Numbered from the stretch's first letter, positions 25,532 through 34,105 are shown. The stretch is DNA of 64,000 nucleotides from DATJPR01 sp035506295 (GCA_035506295.1 DATJPR010000044.1:1-64000), one strand, 5' to 3'. The notes: generated by a model from the sequence alone, not told the origin. Numbers and translations are program-made.

Positions 25532-25608
25532 CCGACCATCCAGGTTTGGTGGAATGGTCGGTCAAGTGATCCGACCGGCAGATGTGGGACGGCTCGCCAG
25601 AGCCGTCC
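25532..25608. repeat. Tandem hairpins in the porX upstream region
   Basis: Two stems stand in a row: CCGACCAT (25532-25539) with ATGGTCGG (25554-25561), and GGACGGCTC (25587-25595) with GAGCCGTCC (25600-25608) around a four-base loop. GGTCGG of the first stem can alternatively pair with CCGACC at 25571-25576, so mutually exclusive folds exist. The 242-base gap (25481-25722) has no ORF on the + strand that looks coding. Confidence 0.5.
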
Positions 25609-25670
25609 AATAGGCATTCGTACCTCGTTGAGGTGATCGTCCGGTCGACCCAACCGGCATTTTCTGATCG

Positions 25671-25699
25671 TTGTTTCTGTAAATCGGAATTGCTATCCT
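25671..25699 (+). promoter_or_regulatory. Putative extended -10 promoter of porX
   Basis: TTGTTT at 25671-25676, a 17-base spacer, and TATCCT at 25694-25699 preceded by TGC (extended -10). Transcription would begin near 25706, giving a very short leader before the ATG at 25723. Confidence 0.5.
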
Positions 25700-25722
25700 T
25701 TCTGTACTGTGGAGGGGGAGTC

Positions 25723-27291
25723 ATGGAAGACCAAAAAGGGCATATTCTGTGGGTTGATGATGAGATCGATATCTTAAGGTCTCATATCCGCTTCCTGAAG
25801 GAACGAGGGTATGTGGTCGATACGGCTTCGAACGGCGAAGACGCTGTTTCGTTGGTGCGTCAGGGGGGGATCGACCTCATCTTTCTTGATGAAATGATGC
25901 CCGGCATGGGCGGGTTGGAAACATTGGGGGAGATCAAGGAACTACGTCCGAATCTCCCTGTGGTCATGGTGACGAAGAGCGAAGAAGAATCGCTCATGGA
26001 AGATGCCATCGGGAGCAAGATCAGCGATTACCTCATCAAGCCGGTCAATCCCAGCCAGGTCCTCGCGGCGTGCAAGAAATTCCTCGAAACCCGATCGATC
26101 CGGGGGGCGGCGGTCTCGAAGGACTACATCCAGGAGTTCAACCAGATCACCGCGGCGCTCGGAACCGAGCCCGGGTTTGAGGAATGGATCGATATCTACG
26201 CGCGGCTGGTGAACTGGAGCATGGAGTTGGACGACCATGCGGAACTCGGGCTTCGGCAAACGCTGCTCGACCAGATCCGGGACTGCAACCTGGCATTTGG
26301 ACGATATGTCGAAAAAAACTACCGCGACTGGCTCGAGCAGAAGAATCGCCGGCCGGTGTTGTCGCCGGAAGTCGTCGACGACTACGTCATCCCTGAGTTG
26401 CAGGACGGGCGCTCGGTAATCTTCTTCGTGATCGACTGCCTCCGGCTGGACCAGTGGCTCATGATGGAGGAAGCCCTTCTCGAATACTACGACATAACAA
26501 AGCAATTCTACTTCAGTATTCTCCCGACGGCGACGCCGTATTCCCGCAATGCCATCTTCAGCGGATCGTATCCGAGCGATCTGGAACTGCGATTTCCCGA
26601 GCTCTGGGAATTGAGCGAGGATGACGAGAACAGCCGGAACCGGTATGAACGGCAGTTCCTCGACAAGCTCCTCGAGCGCAGGCGCATTGTCCTGAAGCCC
26701 GAGGCCAAGTACATCAAGATCCTCGATGCGGAATTCGGCCGGAGTGTCGAGAACAACATCACCTCCTATGCCCAATCGAAGCTCACGTCCATCGTGGTCA
26801 ACTTCGTCGACATGCTTGCACACGGAAGATCGGATTCTTCCCTGCTCAAGGAGATCGCGCCCGACGAGCCGGCGTACCGGTCGCTCACGAAGTCCTGGTT
26901 TCTCCATTCGTCGTTGTTCGGCATGCTGAAGGCGCTGTCCCGCATGCCCAATGTGACGATCGTTCTGACCACCGACCACGGCAGCATCCGTTCTCTCCGG
27001 GGGGCGAAAGTGCTCGGAGACCGGGAGGCGTCGACCAACCTGCGATACAAATACGGCCGAAACCTCAAGTGCGACGAAAAGAGTGCCATCTACGTGAAGA
27101 ACCCCCTGGACTTCAAGCTTCCGAAACGCGGGGTGACGACGAACTACATTATCGCCAAGGAAGATTACTACTTCGTGTATCCCACGGACTACCATAAGTA
27201 TCTCAACTATTACCGCGACAGCTTTCAGCATGGCGGAGTATCGATGGAAGAGATGATTCTTCCCGTCGCGAGACTCACGCCGAAAGGATGA
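25723..27291 (+). CDS. porX: PorX, T9SS response regulator with PglZ/alkaline-phosphatase-like domain
   Basis: PorX couples envelope signals to expression and assembly of the type IX secretion system. The 522-residue protein has an N-terminal receiver domain (about residues 5-120, with phospho-acceptor Asp56 in FLDEMMPG and conserved Lys in LIKPVNPS). A helical linker follows, then a PglZ/alkaline-phosphatase-like domain (about residues 200-520, with FFVIDCLRLDQW, TATPYSRNAIFSG and TTDHGSIR). This architecture is diagnostic for PorX. GGAGGGGG precedes the ATG at 25723; the frame is open to 25582 but the extension overlaps hairpins. Its stop overlaps the tsaE start by four bases, so regulation and tRNA-modification genes share a transcript. 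Confidence 0.93.
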   Translation: MEDQKGHILWVDDEIDILRSHIRFLKERGYVVDTASNGEDAVSLVRQGGIDLIFLDEMMPGMGGLETLGEIKELRPNLPVVMVTKSEEESLMEDAIGSKISDYLIKPVNPSQVLAACKKFLETRSIRGAAVSKDYIQEFNQITAALGTEPGFEEWIDIYARLVNWSMELDDHAELGLRQTLLDQIRDCNLAFGRYVEKNYRDWLEQKNRRPVLSPEVVDDYVIPELQDGRSVIFFVIDCLRLDQWLMMEEALLEYYDITKQFYFSILPTATPYSRNAIFSGSYPSDLELRFPELWELSEDDENSRNRYERQFLDKLLERRRIVLKPEAKYIKILDAEFGRSVENNITSYAQSKLTSIVVNFVDMLAHGRSDSSLLKEIAPDEPAYRSLTKSWFLHSSLFGMLKALSRMPNVTIVLTTDHGSIRSLRGAKVLGDREASTNLRYKYGRNLKCDEKSAIYVKNPLDFKLPKRGVTTNYIIAKEDYYFVYPTDYHKYLNYYRDSFQHGGVSMEEMILPVARLTPKG

Positions 27292-27716
27292 CCACAACCA
27301 GGACAACGGCACCGGAAGAAACAGTCTCCCTGGGAAAGGCGTTCGGGCAGACGCTGCACGGCGGGGACGTCGTCGCGATCTCCGGGACCCTCGGCGCCGG
27401 GAAGACCTGTTTTGTCAAAGGGATTTGTGAGGCACAGGGAGTGCGGACGCATGTCGGGAGCCCGACCTTCACGCTCATCAATGAATATCCCGGCGCGGAA
27501 GTCACCGTGGTCCACATTGACCTCTACCGTCTGACGGCAAGACGCGAGCTCAACGACCTTGGCATATTGGAATACTTTACCGGAGACCGGATCTGTCTTA
27601 TCGAATGGCCGGAGCTGGTTGCGACCATCCTTCCGGAGGAACATTACTCCGTCGAGATCCGACACGGTGAGAAGGAGACCGAGAGAGTCGTTTCCATCGG
27701 CAGGGTCCCGTCATGA
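27288..27716 (+). CDS. tsaE: TsaE, tRNA threonylcarbamoyladenosine ATPase subunit
   Basis: TsaE is the ATPase that drives the TsaBD complex in making t6A37 on ANN-decoding tRNAs. The 142 residues contain the P-loop GTLGAGKT at residues 33-40, the family motif SPTFTLINEY, the Walker B-like HIDLYRL, and the late LIEWPE. The start overlaps the porX stop (ATGA) and the end overlaps tsaB in the same way, so porX-tsaE-tsaB is one translationally coupled unit. Confidence 0.94.
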   Translation: MTTTRTTAPEETVSLGKAFGQTLHGGDVVAISGTLGAGKTCFVKGICEAQGVRTHVGSPTFTLINEYPGAEVTVVHIDLYRLTARRELNDLGILEYFTGDRICLIEWPELVATILPEEHYSVEIRHGEKETERVVSIGRVPS

Positions 27717-28375
27717 ACATCCTGGCAATTGAAACCGCGACGCGGATCTGCGGCGTGGCGTTTGTGCGGGACGGGAAGGTGGTCGCATCGGATGAGGTGG
27801 ACCAGGCCAATGTGCACGCCGAACGACTTCTGGATTTGATTGTCGGCGTGCTTCGGGATCATGGGGGGATTCAGTCGGTCGAGGGAGTTGCCGTTTCCAT
27901 CGGCCCCGGCTCGTTCACCGGTCTACGGATCGGTGTAAGTGCAGCGAAGGGGCTGGTCTACGGCACAGGACGGATCCTGGTGGGCGTTCCGACGCTTACA
28001 GCGTTGATCGCACGTGCCCGCAGCGAGAGCCGAGCGCTGACGCCGGAGGACAGGATTGTCGCTCTTTTGCCTGCACGGCGTGGCGAATACTTTTTCGCGC
28101 GTGAGGGGAACAATGAGATCGAAATCCGCCGCGCCGCGCAGATCGCAGAAGACTTGGCGGTCGATCACGTCGTCCTCACGGGACAGTTCGATCAGCTTCC
28201 ACTTTCTCCCGGCCAGCGTGTTATCGAGCCACCCCTCCGTCGCTGCAGCGCGGCGATGGTCGGCATCATCGGCGATCGGTTGATCCGGGAAGGGAAGCGC
28301 GATGATGTGGCGAAACTCGAGCCTCAGTATTCACTGGAATTTTTCCTGAACGCCGATATGACGGAAAGGACCTGA
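27713..28375 (+). CDS. tsaB: TsaB, tRNA threonylcarbamoyladenosine biosynthesis protein
   Basis: TsaB is the non-catalytic ASKHA-fold partner of TsaD in t6A synthesis. The 220 residues begin NILAIETATRICGVAF and carry GVAVSIGPGSFTGLRIGVSAAKGL, the most conserved segment of the family, at about residues 61-84. The length is normal. The ATG overlaps the tsaE stop. tsaD is not in the window. Confidence 0.94.
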   Translation: MNILAIETATRICGVAFVRDGKVVASDEVDQANVHAERLLDLIVGVLRDHGGIQSVEGVAVSIGPGSFTGLRIGVSAAKGLVYGTGRILVGVPTLTALIARARSESRALTPEDRIVALLPARRGEYFFAREGNNEIEIRRAAQIAEDLAVDHVVLTGQFDQLPLSPGQRVIEPPLRRCSAAMVGIIGDRLIREGKRDDVAKLEPQYSLEFFLNADMTERT

Positions 28376-28379
28376 TCCG

Positions 28380-29219
28380 ATGTCCTGGTTTCGACGATCC
28401 AAGGAGAATATCGCCTCCGAGACGCAGAAGAGGGAGATGCCGGACGGGCTCTGGACGAAGTGTGAACAGTGCGGAGAGATCATCCATAAGATGGAGCTGG
28501 AGAAGGCCCTCTTCACCTGCACAAAATGCAATGCCCACTTCAGGATCGGCAGCGCTGAATACATCGCGATCCTGCTCGACGAAGGATCGTTCCATGAGCA
28601 CGACCGCAGGATGCGCTCGTCTGACCCGCTCAAGTTCACCGATTCCAAGCGGTACAGGGACCGCGCGGTGGAAGCCATAAAAAAAACCGGCCTCTTCGAT
28701 GCCGTGCGATGGGGGACCGGCAAGATCGACGGCCGCCCGGTGGTGCTCGCGGCGATGGATTTCAAATTCATCGGCGGCAGCATGGGCTCCGTCGTTGGAG
28801 AGAAGATCGGGCGCGCCATCGACAAGGCATGGAAGACGAAGACCCCGCTCCTGGTGGTTGCAGAGAGCGGCGGGGCGCGCATGATGGAAGGCGCGCTTTC
28901 CCTCATGCAGATGGCCAAGACCAGCGCCAAGCTCGCGCGCCTGGCCGAGGCGAGGGTTGCCTACATCTCGATTCTCACCGATCCGACCACCGGAGGTGTC
29001 ACAGCGAGTTTCGCGATGCTGGGGGACGTCAACATAGCCGAACCCGGCGCGCTGATCGGCTTCGCCGGACCCCGGGTCATCAAGCAGACGATCGGCAGAG
29101 ACCTTCCTCCGGGATTCCAGCGGTCTGAATTTCTCCTGGAACATGGGTTCCTCGATATGATCGTGCATCGGCGGGAGTTGAAGGCGACGGTGTCGCAGGT
29201 GCTGGGCTACCTCTCCTGA
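28380..29219 (+). CDS. accD: Acetyl-CoA carboxylase carboxyltransferase subunit beta
   Basis: AccD transfers the carboxyl group from biotin to acetyl-CoA, the first committed step of fatty acid synthesis. The 279 residues show the N-terminal zinc finger (Cys28, 31, 47 and 50) and the crotonase-fold core with AESGGARMMEGALSLMQMAK, the oxyanion region DPTTGGVTASFAMLGD and the C-terminal GPRVIKQT. AAGGA lies 10 bases upstream. The partner accA is not in the window. It lies four bases after tsaB and nine before panC, in an apparent metabolic operon. Confidence 0.95.
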   Translation: MSWFRRSKENIASETQKREMPDGLWTKCEQCGEIIHKMELEKALFTCTKCNAHFRIGSAEYIAILLDEGSFHEHDRRMRSSDPLKFTDSKRYRDRAVEAIKKTGLFDAVRWGTGKIDGRPVVLAAMDFKFIGGSMGSVVGEKIGRAIDKAWKTKTPLLVVAESGGARMMEGALSLMQMAKTSAKLARLAEARVAYISILTDPTTGGVTASFAMLGDVNIAEPGALIGFAGPRVIKQTIGRDLPPGFQRSEFLLEHGFLDMIVHRRELKATVSQVLGYLS

Positions 29220-29227
29220 GGCCGCCC

Positions 29228-30097
29228 ATGTCCACGATCATCCGTGAAGTCCATGCTATGCAGGAGGCCTCCCGCGCCGAACGGCAGGCCGGACGGCGCA
29301 TTGCCGTCGTTCCGACGATGGGGGCGCTTCACGAAGGGCACCTTTCCCTCGTACGTCTCGCCCGCACGCATGCGGAGCGTGTCATCACCACGATCTTTGT
29401 CAATCCGACGCAATTCGCCCCCGGGGAAGACCTCGAACGGTATCCGCGTCCGTTCGAACGCGATGTCGAACGCGCAACAACTGCGGGCACAGACTTCATC
29501 TTCGCTCCTCCCGTGGAGGAATTGTATCCTGCCGGGTTCGCGACCAGCGTAGCCGTGGAGGGACTCACAAGGGTTCTTGAAGGGGCGGCGCGGCCGACGC
29601 ATTTTCGCGGCGTAACAACAATCGTTGCTAAACTCTTCCTTTGCACGCTGCCCGACGTCGCAGTGTTCGGTCAAAAAGACGGACAGCAGGTCGCGGTCAT
29701 CCGTCGGATGGCTGCCGACCTGAATTTCCCGGTGCGCATTGTTGTCGGGCAGACGGTGCGCGAAGCCGATGGCCTTGCCATGAGCTCGCGGAACGTGTAC
29801 TTGTCGGCACGCGAGCGCTCTGAAGCACCGGTCCTCTATCGCGCTCTCAGACAGGCCGAGGAGGCGATCCTGAACAGGGAAAAGAATGCCGTGGCTATTG
29901 TGGAGCTCATGAAAAGACTCATCGGAGAAAATTCCAGCGGGCTGATCGACTATTGCTCGCTTGCCGATGCAGGCACACTTGTGGAACAGGAGCAGCTCAA
30001 ACCTGGCTCGATGGTCATGCTCTCCCTTGCCGTGCGATTCGGCTCAACGCGCCTTATCGATAATATTGTCGTCGAAGTCCCAAAGCCCAATTCATGA
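29228..30097 (+). CDS. panC: Pantothenate synthetase
   Basis: PanC condenses pantoate and beta-alanine with ATP to give pantothenate, the coenzyme A precursor. The 289 residues include PTMGALHEGHLSLVR with the HxGH nucleotide motif, FVNPTQFAPGEDLERYPR, VFGQKDGQQ, and the KMSKS-equivalent GLAMSSRNVYLS. All the usual catalytic segments are present and the length is typical. It sits between accD and a nucleotidyltransferase, its stop overlapping the next start by four bases. Confidence 0.95.
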   Translation: MSTIIREVHAMQEASRAERQAGRRIAVVPTMGALHEGHLSLVRLARTHAERVITTIFVNPTQFAPGEDLERYPRPFERDVERATTAGTDFIFAPPVEELYPAGFATSVAVEGLTRVLEGAARPTHFRGVTTIVAKLFLCTLPDVAVFGQKDGQQVAVIRRMAADLNFPVRIVVGQTVREADGLAMSSRNVYLSARERSEAPVLYRALRQAEEAILNREKNAVAIVELMKRLIGENSSGLIDYCSLADAGTLVEQEQLKPGSMVMLSLAVRFGSTRLIDNIVVEVPKPNS

Positions 30098-30867
30098 CCC
30101 TACCCCCTCTTCCAATGAACAACGCTCTCGCTGTCGTCATTATGGCTGCCGGCAAAGGCACGCGAATGAAAAATCCAGATGTCGCCAAGGTCATGTACCC
30201 GGTTGGCGACAGGCCGATGGTGGAACACGTCGTGCGTCTCGCTTTCGGGTTGCGTGCCGAGCGAACGATTGTGATTGTGGGATGGAAGAAGGAATCGGTG
30301 ATCGACCATCTCTCGGAAGTGCTGCCGGGTGTCGTGTGCGTTGAGCAGACCCCGCAGCTTGGGACAGGTCATGCCGTGATGCAGGCCAAAAGTGCTCTGG
30401 CAGGATTTGACGGCGATGTCCTTGTCCTCTCAGGCGATGTTCCGCTGCTCCGGGCTGCCACCGTCAATGAGCTTGTCTCCGTTCACCGCAACGCTGGATC
30501 GGCCGCCACCGTCCTGACGACGATCCTTGAGGATGCCACGGGTTACGGTCGCATCATCCGGGACAAGGACGGACGAGTGACCGCAATTGTTGAGCAGAAG
30601 GATGCAAACCAGGAGCAGTTGAAAATCCGTGAGATCAACACCGGGATCTATGTGTTCAAGACGGCGTCGCTTTTTGAAGGTTTGGCGCACATCACCCCGA
30701 ATAATGCCCAGAAGGAGTACTATCTGACGGACGTCTTCGGGTACTTTTGGAGCCACCGGCTCCCTGTCTCAGCGGTGGTGTGCCACGATCCGCTGGAAGT
30801 CCGTGGGGTAAATACCTTTGCACAGTTGGAGGAAGCGAGGAACGTTCTTGCTTCCCGGGGCAGTTGA
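30094..30867 (+). CDS. Stand-alone GlmU-type nucleotidyltransferase domain
   Basis: This 257-residue sugar nucleotidyltransferase resembles the N-terminal uridyltransferase half of GlmU, which makes UDP-GlcNAc from GlcNAc-1-phosphate and UTP. It shows VVIMAAGKGTRMKNPDVAKVM (the conserved AAGxGTRM loop with a two-residue change before the second Lys), QLGTGHAV, LSGDVPLL, GYGRIIRD and the EINTGIYVF strand. The left-handed beta-helix acetyltransferase half of classical GlmU is missing. Either acetylation is done by another enzyme or this protein serves another sugar. The start overlaps the panC stop; an ATG at 30115 is an alternative. Confidence 0.85.
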   Translation: MTLPPLPMNNALAVVIMAAGKGTRMKNPDVAKVMYPVGDRPMVEHVVRLAFGLRAERTIVIVGWKKESVIDHLSEVLPGVVCVEQTPQLGTGHAVMQAKSALAGFDGDVLVLSGDVPLLRAATVNELVSVHRNAGSAATVLTTILEDATGYGRIIRDKDGRVTAIVEQKDANQEQLKIREINTGIYVFKTASLFEGLAHITPNNAQKEYYLTDVFGYFWSHRLPVSAVVCHDPLEVRGVNTFAQLEEARNVLASRGS

Positions 30868-30892
30868 CTCTGAAAGGACTATTCAGTATACT
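30864..30892 (+). promoter_or_regulatory. Strong sigma-70 promoter overlapping the nucleotidyltransferase stop codon
   Basis: TTGACT at 30864-30869, a 17-base spacer, and TATACT at 30887-30892, followed by a T-run. The -35 box contains the TGA stop of the preceding gene. It would start transcription near 30899 for the secreted protein at 30928. Confidence 0.65.
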
Positions 30893-30927
30893 TTTTTCAT
30901 AATCTCGTCATTTCGAAGGGGTAGGCG

Positions 30928-31425
30928 ATGCGAAAGGACGGAATTTTGCTTCTCCTCGGGCTCCTGCTCATCGGTTTTGGGAGCGCGCAGGCACAGTTCA
31001 AGTCGCAACTGAACACGGAAGACCGGGTTTCGGACGGTATGGCGCCCGCCGAACAACCATCCATGATTCTCGGTTTCTTTGATCCAGAGAAATTCCACAT
31101 GCATCATTCCTTCAGCCTCTCGTATCAGACGATGGGAGGACAGGGAATGAGTTTGGGATCGTACACGAACAGCATGACGTACGATTTCACAGATCGACTG
31201 AACGCCCGCGCGGATCTCACGTTCATGTACAGTCCCTACAACTCGTTGTCCTCGTTGGGAACGAAAGGGAAGAACGATCTCAGCTCGCTCTTTCTCAGCA
31301 GGGCGGAAGTCAATTACAAGCCCTGGGACAATGTGCTTCTGCAGGTGCAATTCCGACAGGTGCCGTACGGGGGAGGATATTTCTCCCCATACTACGATCC
31401 ATGGTTTTTGGACGGAGGATATTGA
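30928..31425 (+). CDS. Exported protein with beta-barrel-like strands, unknown function
   Basis: I do not recognise a named family. The 165 residues have a signal peptide (about residues 1-23, ending GSAQAQ) and a mature part of alternating hydrophobic/aromatic strands (FSLSYQTMGGQGMSLGS, ARADLTFMYSPYN, VNYKPWDNVLLQVQFRQ), which suggests a small outer-membrane beta-structure. The C-terminus is rich in Gly and Tyr (YGGGYFSPYYDPWF). GAAGGGG precedes the ATG and a near-consensus promoter overlaps the preceding gene. A terminator follows, so it is a single-gene unit. Confidence 0.72.
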   Translation: MRKDGILLLLGLLLIGFGSAQAQFKSQLNTEDRVSDGMAPAEQPSMILGFFDPEKFHMHHSFSLSYQTMGGQGMSLGSYTNSMTYDFTDRLNARADLTFMYSPYNSLSSLGTKGKNDLSSLFLSRAEVNYKPWDNVLLQVQFRQVPYGGGYFSPYYDPWFLDGGY

Positions 31426-31471
31426 CGAATTGTGTCGCTTCTGTTGATGCATGGGGTAGGAATATACGTGG

Positions 31472-31518
31472 ACCGGACACCCTTCCTTCACGGGAGAGCA
31501 TGTCCGGTTGTCGTTTTT
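31472..31518 (+). terminator. Intrinsic terminator after the exported protein gene
   Basis: ACCGGACA at 31472-31479 pairs with TGTCCGGT at 31501-31508, with an inner CCC/GGG pairing possible in the loop. A T-run at 31514-31518 follows after five bases. Confidence 0.65.
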
Positions 31519-31531
31519 ATGCCGGGAGCGC

Positions 31532-32035
31532 ATGATTTCTCCGATTCGTGAGCAGCAGAGTCGTTCAGTGGCAGCACACCCGCCTTTGCCCCGGCGCAGC
31601 CGTACCCGCCGACTCGTGTTGAACGGGATGATTGGCGCTCTCGGACTTCTCGTTCTCGCGCTCAGCTACTCCTTCGTAGAACGCACGCTCATTCATCCCT
31701 CCGTGGATCCCCGGAGATCCGGCTCCCGCGGCGGAGGATCAACGATCCAACTTGACGTGCTGAACGGTTGCGGTTCTTCCGGTGCCGGATCGGAGTTGAC
31801 CTCGTATCTGCGGGGACGGGGGTTCGACGTTGTGGACCTCAGGAATTACAAAACTTTCGATGTGCAGGAGACGCTGGTGATCGACAGAACGGCGAACCGG
31901 GAGAATGCAAAACGCGTTGCCTACGCTCTCGGAGTCGCGGAATCGAATATCGTGGAACAGCTCAACCCTGATTACTATGTCGATGTCACCGTCGTTATTG
32001 GCAAGGACTACCACTCACTGAAACCTTCACAATAG
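31532..32035 (+). CDS. LytR C-terminal (LytR_C) domain membrane protein
   Basis: The 167-residue protein has a basic N-terminus (about 30 residues, RRSRTRR), one transmembrane helix (about residues 32-52) and an extracytoplasmic LytR_C domain (about residues 70-155) with the signature strand IQLDVLNGCGSSGAGSEL and a VVDLRNY and IDRTANRENAKRVAYAL region. The catalytic LCP phosphotransferase domain is not present. The role may be in cell envelope assembly but is unknown. GGGAG precedes the ATG. Its TAG stop overlaps the Shine-Dalgarno of rsfS. Confidence 0.8.
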   Translation: MISPIREQQSRSVAAHPPLPRRSRTRRLVLNGMIGALGLLVLALSYSFVERTLIHPSVDPRRSGSRGGGSTIQLDVLNGCGSSGAGSELTSYLRGRGFDVVDLRNYKTFDVQETLVIDRTANRENAKRVAYALGVAESNIVEQLNPDYYVDVTVVIGKDYHSLKPSQ

Positions 32036-32045
32036 GAGGACGACA

Positions 32046-32444
32046 TTGAGAGCACCCGCTTTGGCGAAGAAGATCGCCGCACTGGCGATTGCGAAAAAAG
32101 CGCAGGATGTCGTGATTCTCGATGTCCGCGGCCTGACCGCGATGACAGATTTCTTTGTGTTGTGCTCGGGGGATTCCGAGGTCCAAGTGAAGGCGATTTC
32201 CGACGGTGTCGAAGAGGGGACGGAAAACGCCAACAGCGCTCCCTGGCACCGGGAGGGCGGAAGTCCCAGCTGGGTTGTGCTGGACTTTGTCGATGTGGTG
32301 CTTCACGTCTTTCACAAGACCACCCGGTCGTACTACAATCTTGAGAAGCTCTGGGGCGACGCACGAATTCAACGAGTCGTGGACAAGCCCCCTCTACGCG
32401 CGCGCAAATCCGCGTCGACCACGCGCCGCAAACTCGCCTCATAA
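32046..32444 (+). CDS. rsfS: Ribosomal silencing factor RsfS (Iojap)
   Basis: RsfS binds L14 on the large subunit and blocks subunit joining when nutrients are scarce. The 132 residues contain ALAIAKKAQDVVILDVRGLTAMTDFFVLCSGDS and the GSPSWVVLDFVDVVLHVFH segment, both diagnostic. The start is TTG at 32046, supported by AGGAGGA at 32034-32040. A C-terminal Lys/Arg/Ser-rich tail of about 20 residues extends beyond the core. The stop overlaps the argS start (TAATG). Confidence 0.94.
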   Translation: MRAPALAKKIAALAIAKKAQDVVILDVRGLTAMTDFFVLCSGDSEVQVKAISDGVEEGTENANSAPWHREGGSPSWVVLDFVDVVLHVFHKTTRSYYNLEKLWGDARIQRVVDKPPLRARKSASTTRRKLAS

Positions 32445-34105
32445 TGAAACAGTATCTGTTCTCCCGCGTCGTCGCCGCGATGGAGCGACTCGGGCTTCCC
32501 ATGGATATTCAGCCGGCGTTCGAAACGCCCCGGCAGAAAGAGCACGGGGACGTCACGACAACCGTGGCGTTGTCGCTCTCGAAGCGCTTGAAACGGAACC
32601 CCCGCGATCTTGCGAAGCAGATCATCGATGCGCTTGAGGTGGACCCCCGGCTCGTCCGGAATATTGAATGTGCCGGGCCGGGGTTCATCAACGTCGCCTT
32701 CACGGACTACTACTACCAGAGTCAGCTGCACGATCTTCTCGAGTTGGGAGACGGGTTCGGTCGGTCCACGGCAGGGAACGGGAGGCGCGCACAGGTGGAA
32801 TTCGTCAGCGCAAACCCGACCGGGCCCCTGACGGTGGGCCATGGCAGGGGGGCGGTCTTCGGCGATACCGTCTCACGCCTCCTCGAATGGACCGGCTGGC
32901 ATGTGGAACGGGAATACTACTTCAACAATGCCGGTCGGCAGATGCGCATCCTCGGGGACTCTGTGCGAGTGCGCTACCTCGAGCTGCTTGGTGAGCAGAT
33001 CACCTTCCCGGAGGACTACTACCAGGGCGAATACATCCGGGACATCGCGCGACATCTCCTTGAGGAGCGGAGCGACACGTTGAGGAATGAGCCTGCCACC
33101 GGCATGTTCAAAGAACAGGCCGAGCGGGAGATCTTCGACGACATCAAGAAGACCCTGCGCTGTCTCGGCATCGAGTTCGCGTCGTTTTTTAACGAGCACG
33201 ACCTGTATGAGAACGGCAAGATCGACGCGGTCGTCGCCGATCTTCGCGCGCGAGGGCTGGTCTATGAACAGGAGGGCGCCGTCTGGTTTCGGACGTCGGC
33301 GCTGGGAGGCGAGAAAGACAAGGTCATCATCAAGAACACCGGGGAACCGACATACCGGTTGCCCGACATCGCGTACCATCGTGAGAAATACGCACGCGGG
33401 TATGACAGGATGATCGACATCTTCGGCGCCGATCATGTCGCGACCTACCCCGATGTCCTCGCGGCGCTCAAAGCGCTCGGCTATGACACGTCGAAGATGA
33501 CCGTGTTGATTCATCAATTCGTGACGATCATGCAGCAGGGTGAAGTGGTGAAGATGTCCACTCGCAAGGCCAACTTCATCACGCTCGATGAACTCCTCGA
33601 GGACGTCGGGGCTGACGTCGTTCGCTACTTCTTCCTGATGCGGACAATTACCAGTCATCTGAACTTCGACCTCGACCTCGCGCGCAAGCAATCGATCGAT
33701 AACCCTGTGTACTATGTCCAGTACGCTCACGCGAGAATTATGAGCATTTTCCGGAAATCGGAAACCGACGGCGGGCTTCGCGGGGACGAATCCCCTGATT
33801 TTGCGCTGCTTTCGACCCCTCCGGAAATTGAATTGGTGAAGACGCTCCTGCAGTTTCCGGACGTCGTCCAGACGTGTGCGGAGATCTACGAGCCGCACCA
33901 TCTGACAGAATATCTTCATAACCTTGCAGGTCTCTTTCATCGTTTTTATCATGAGTGTGACGTTTTGACCAGCGACCGGGCGATGACCATTGCAAGACTC
34001 GCGTTGTGCAGAGCGGCGAGGATCGTCATACGCAACGGGTTGCAGTTGCTCGGGATATCGGCCCCCGATGCCATGCATCGGGGAATAGAGGAAGCTGCGT
34101 CGTAG
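32444..34105 (+). CDS. argS: Arginyl-tRNA synthetase
   Basis: ArgS is a class I aminoacyl-tRNA synthetase that charges tRNA-Arg. The 553 residues show the N-terminal Add-1 tRNA-binding domain (about 1-110), SANPTGPLTVGHGRGA with the HIGH-equivalent at residues 130-133 (TVGH), the VEREYYFNNAG and MIDIFGADH segments, KMSTRKANFITLDEL from residue 370 in the KMSKS position, and the C-terminal anticodon-binding DALR domain. The first HIGH position is Thr where His is common, a modest deviation. It is translationally coupled to rsfS. Confidence 0.95.
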   Translation: MKQYLFSRVVAAMERLGLPMDIQPAFETPRQKEHGDVTTTVALSLSKRLKRNPRDLAKQIIDALEVDPRLVRNIECAGPGFINVAFTDYYYQSQLHDLLELGDGFGRSTAGNGRRAQVEFVSANPTGPLTVGHGRGAVFGDTVSRLLEWTGWHVEREYYFNNAGRQMRILGDSVRVRYLELLGEQITFPEDYYQGEYIRDIARHLLEERSDTLRNEPATGMFKEQAEREIFDDIKKTLRCLGIEFASFFNEHDLYENGKIDAVVADLRARGLVYEQEGAVWFRTSALGGEKDKVIIKNTGEPTYRLPDIAYHREKYARGYDRMIDIFGADHVATYPDVLAALKALGYDTSKMTVLIHQFVTIMQQGEVVKMSTRKANFITLDELLEDVGADVVRYFFLMRTITSHLNFDLDLARKQSIDNPVYYVQYAHARIMSIFRKSETDGGLRGDESPDFALLSTPPEIELVKTLLQFPDVVQTCAEIYEPHHLTEYLHNLAGLFHRFYHECDVLTSDRAMTIARLALCRAARIVIRNGLQLLGISAPDAMHRGIEEAAS

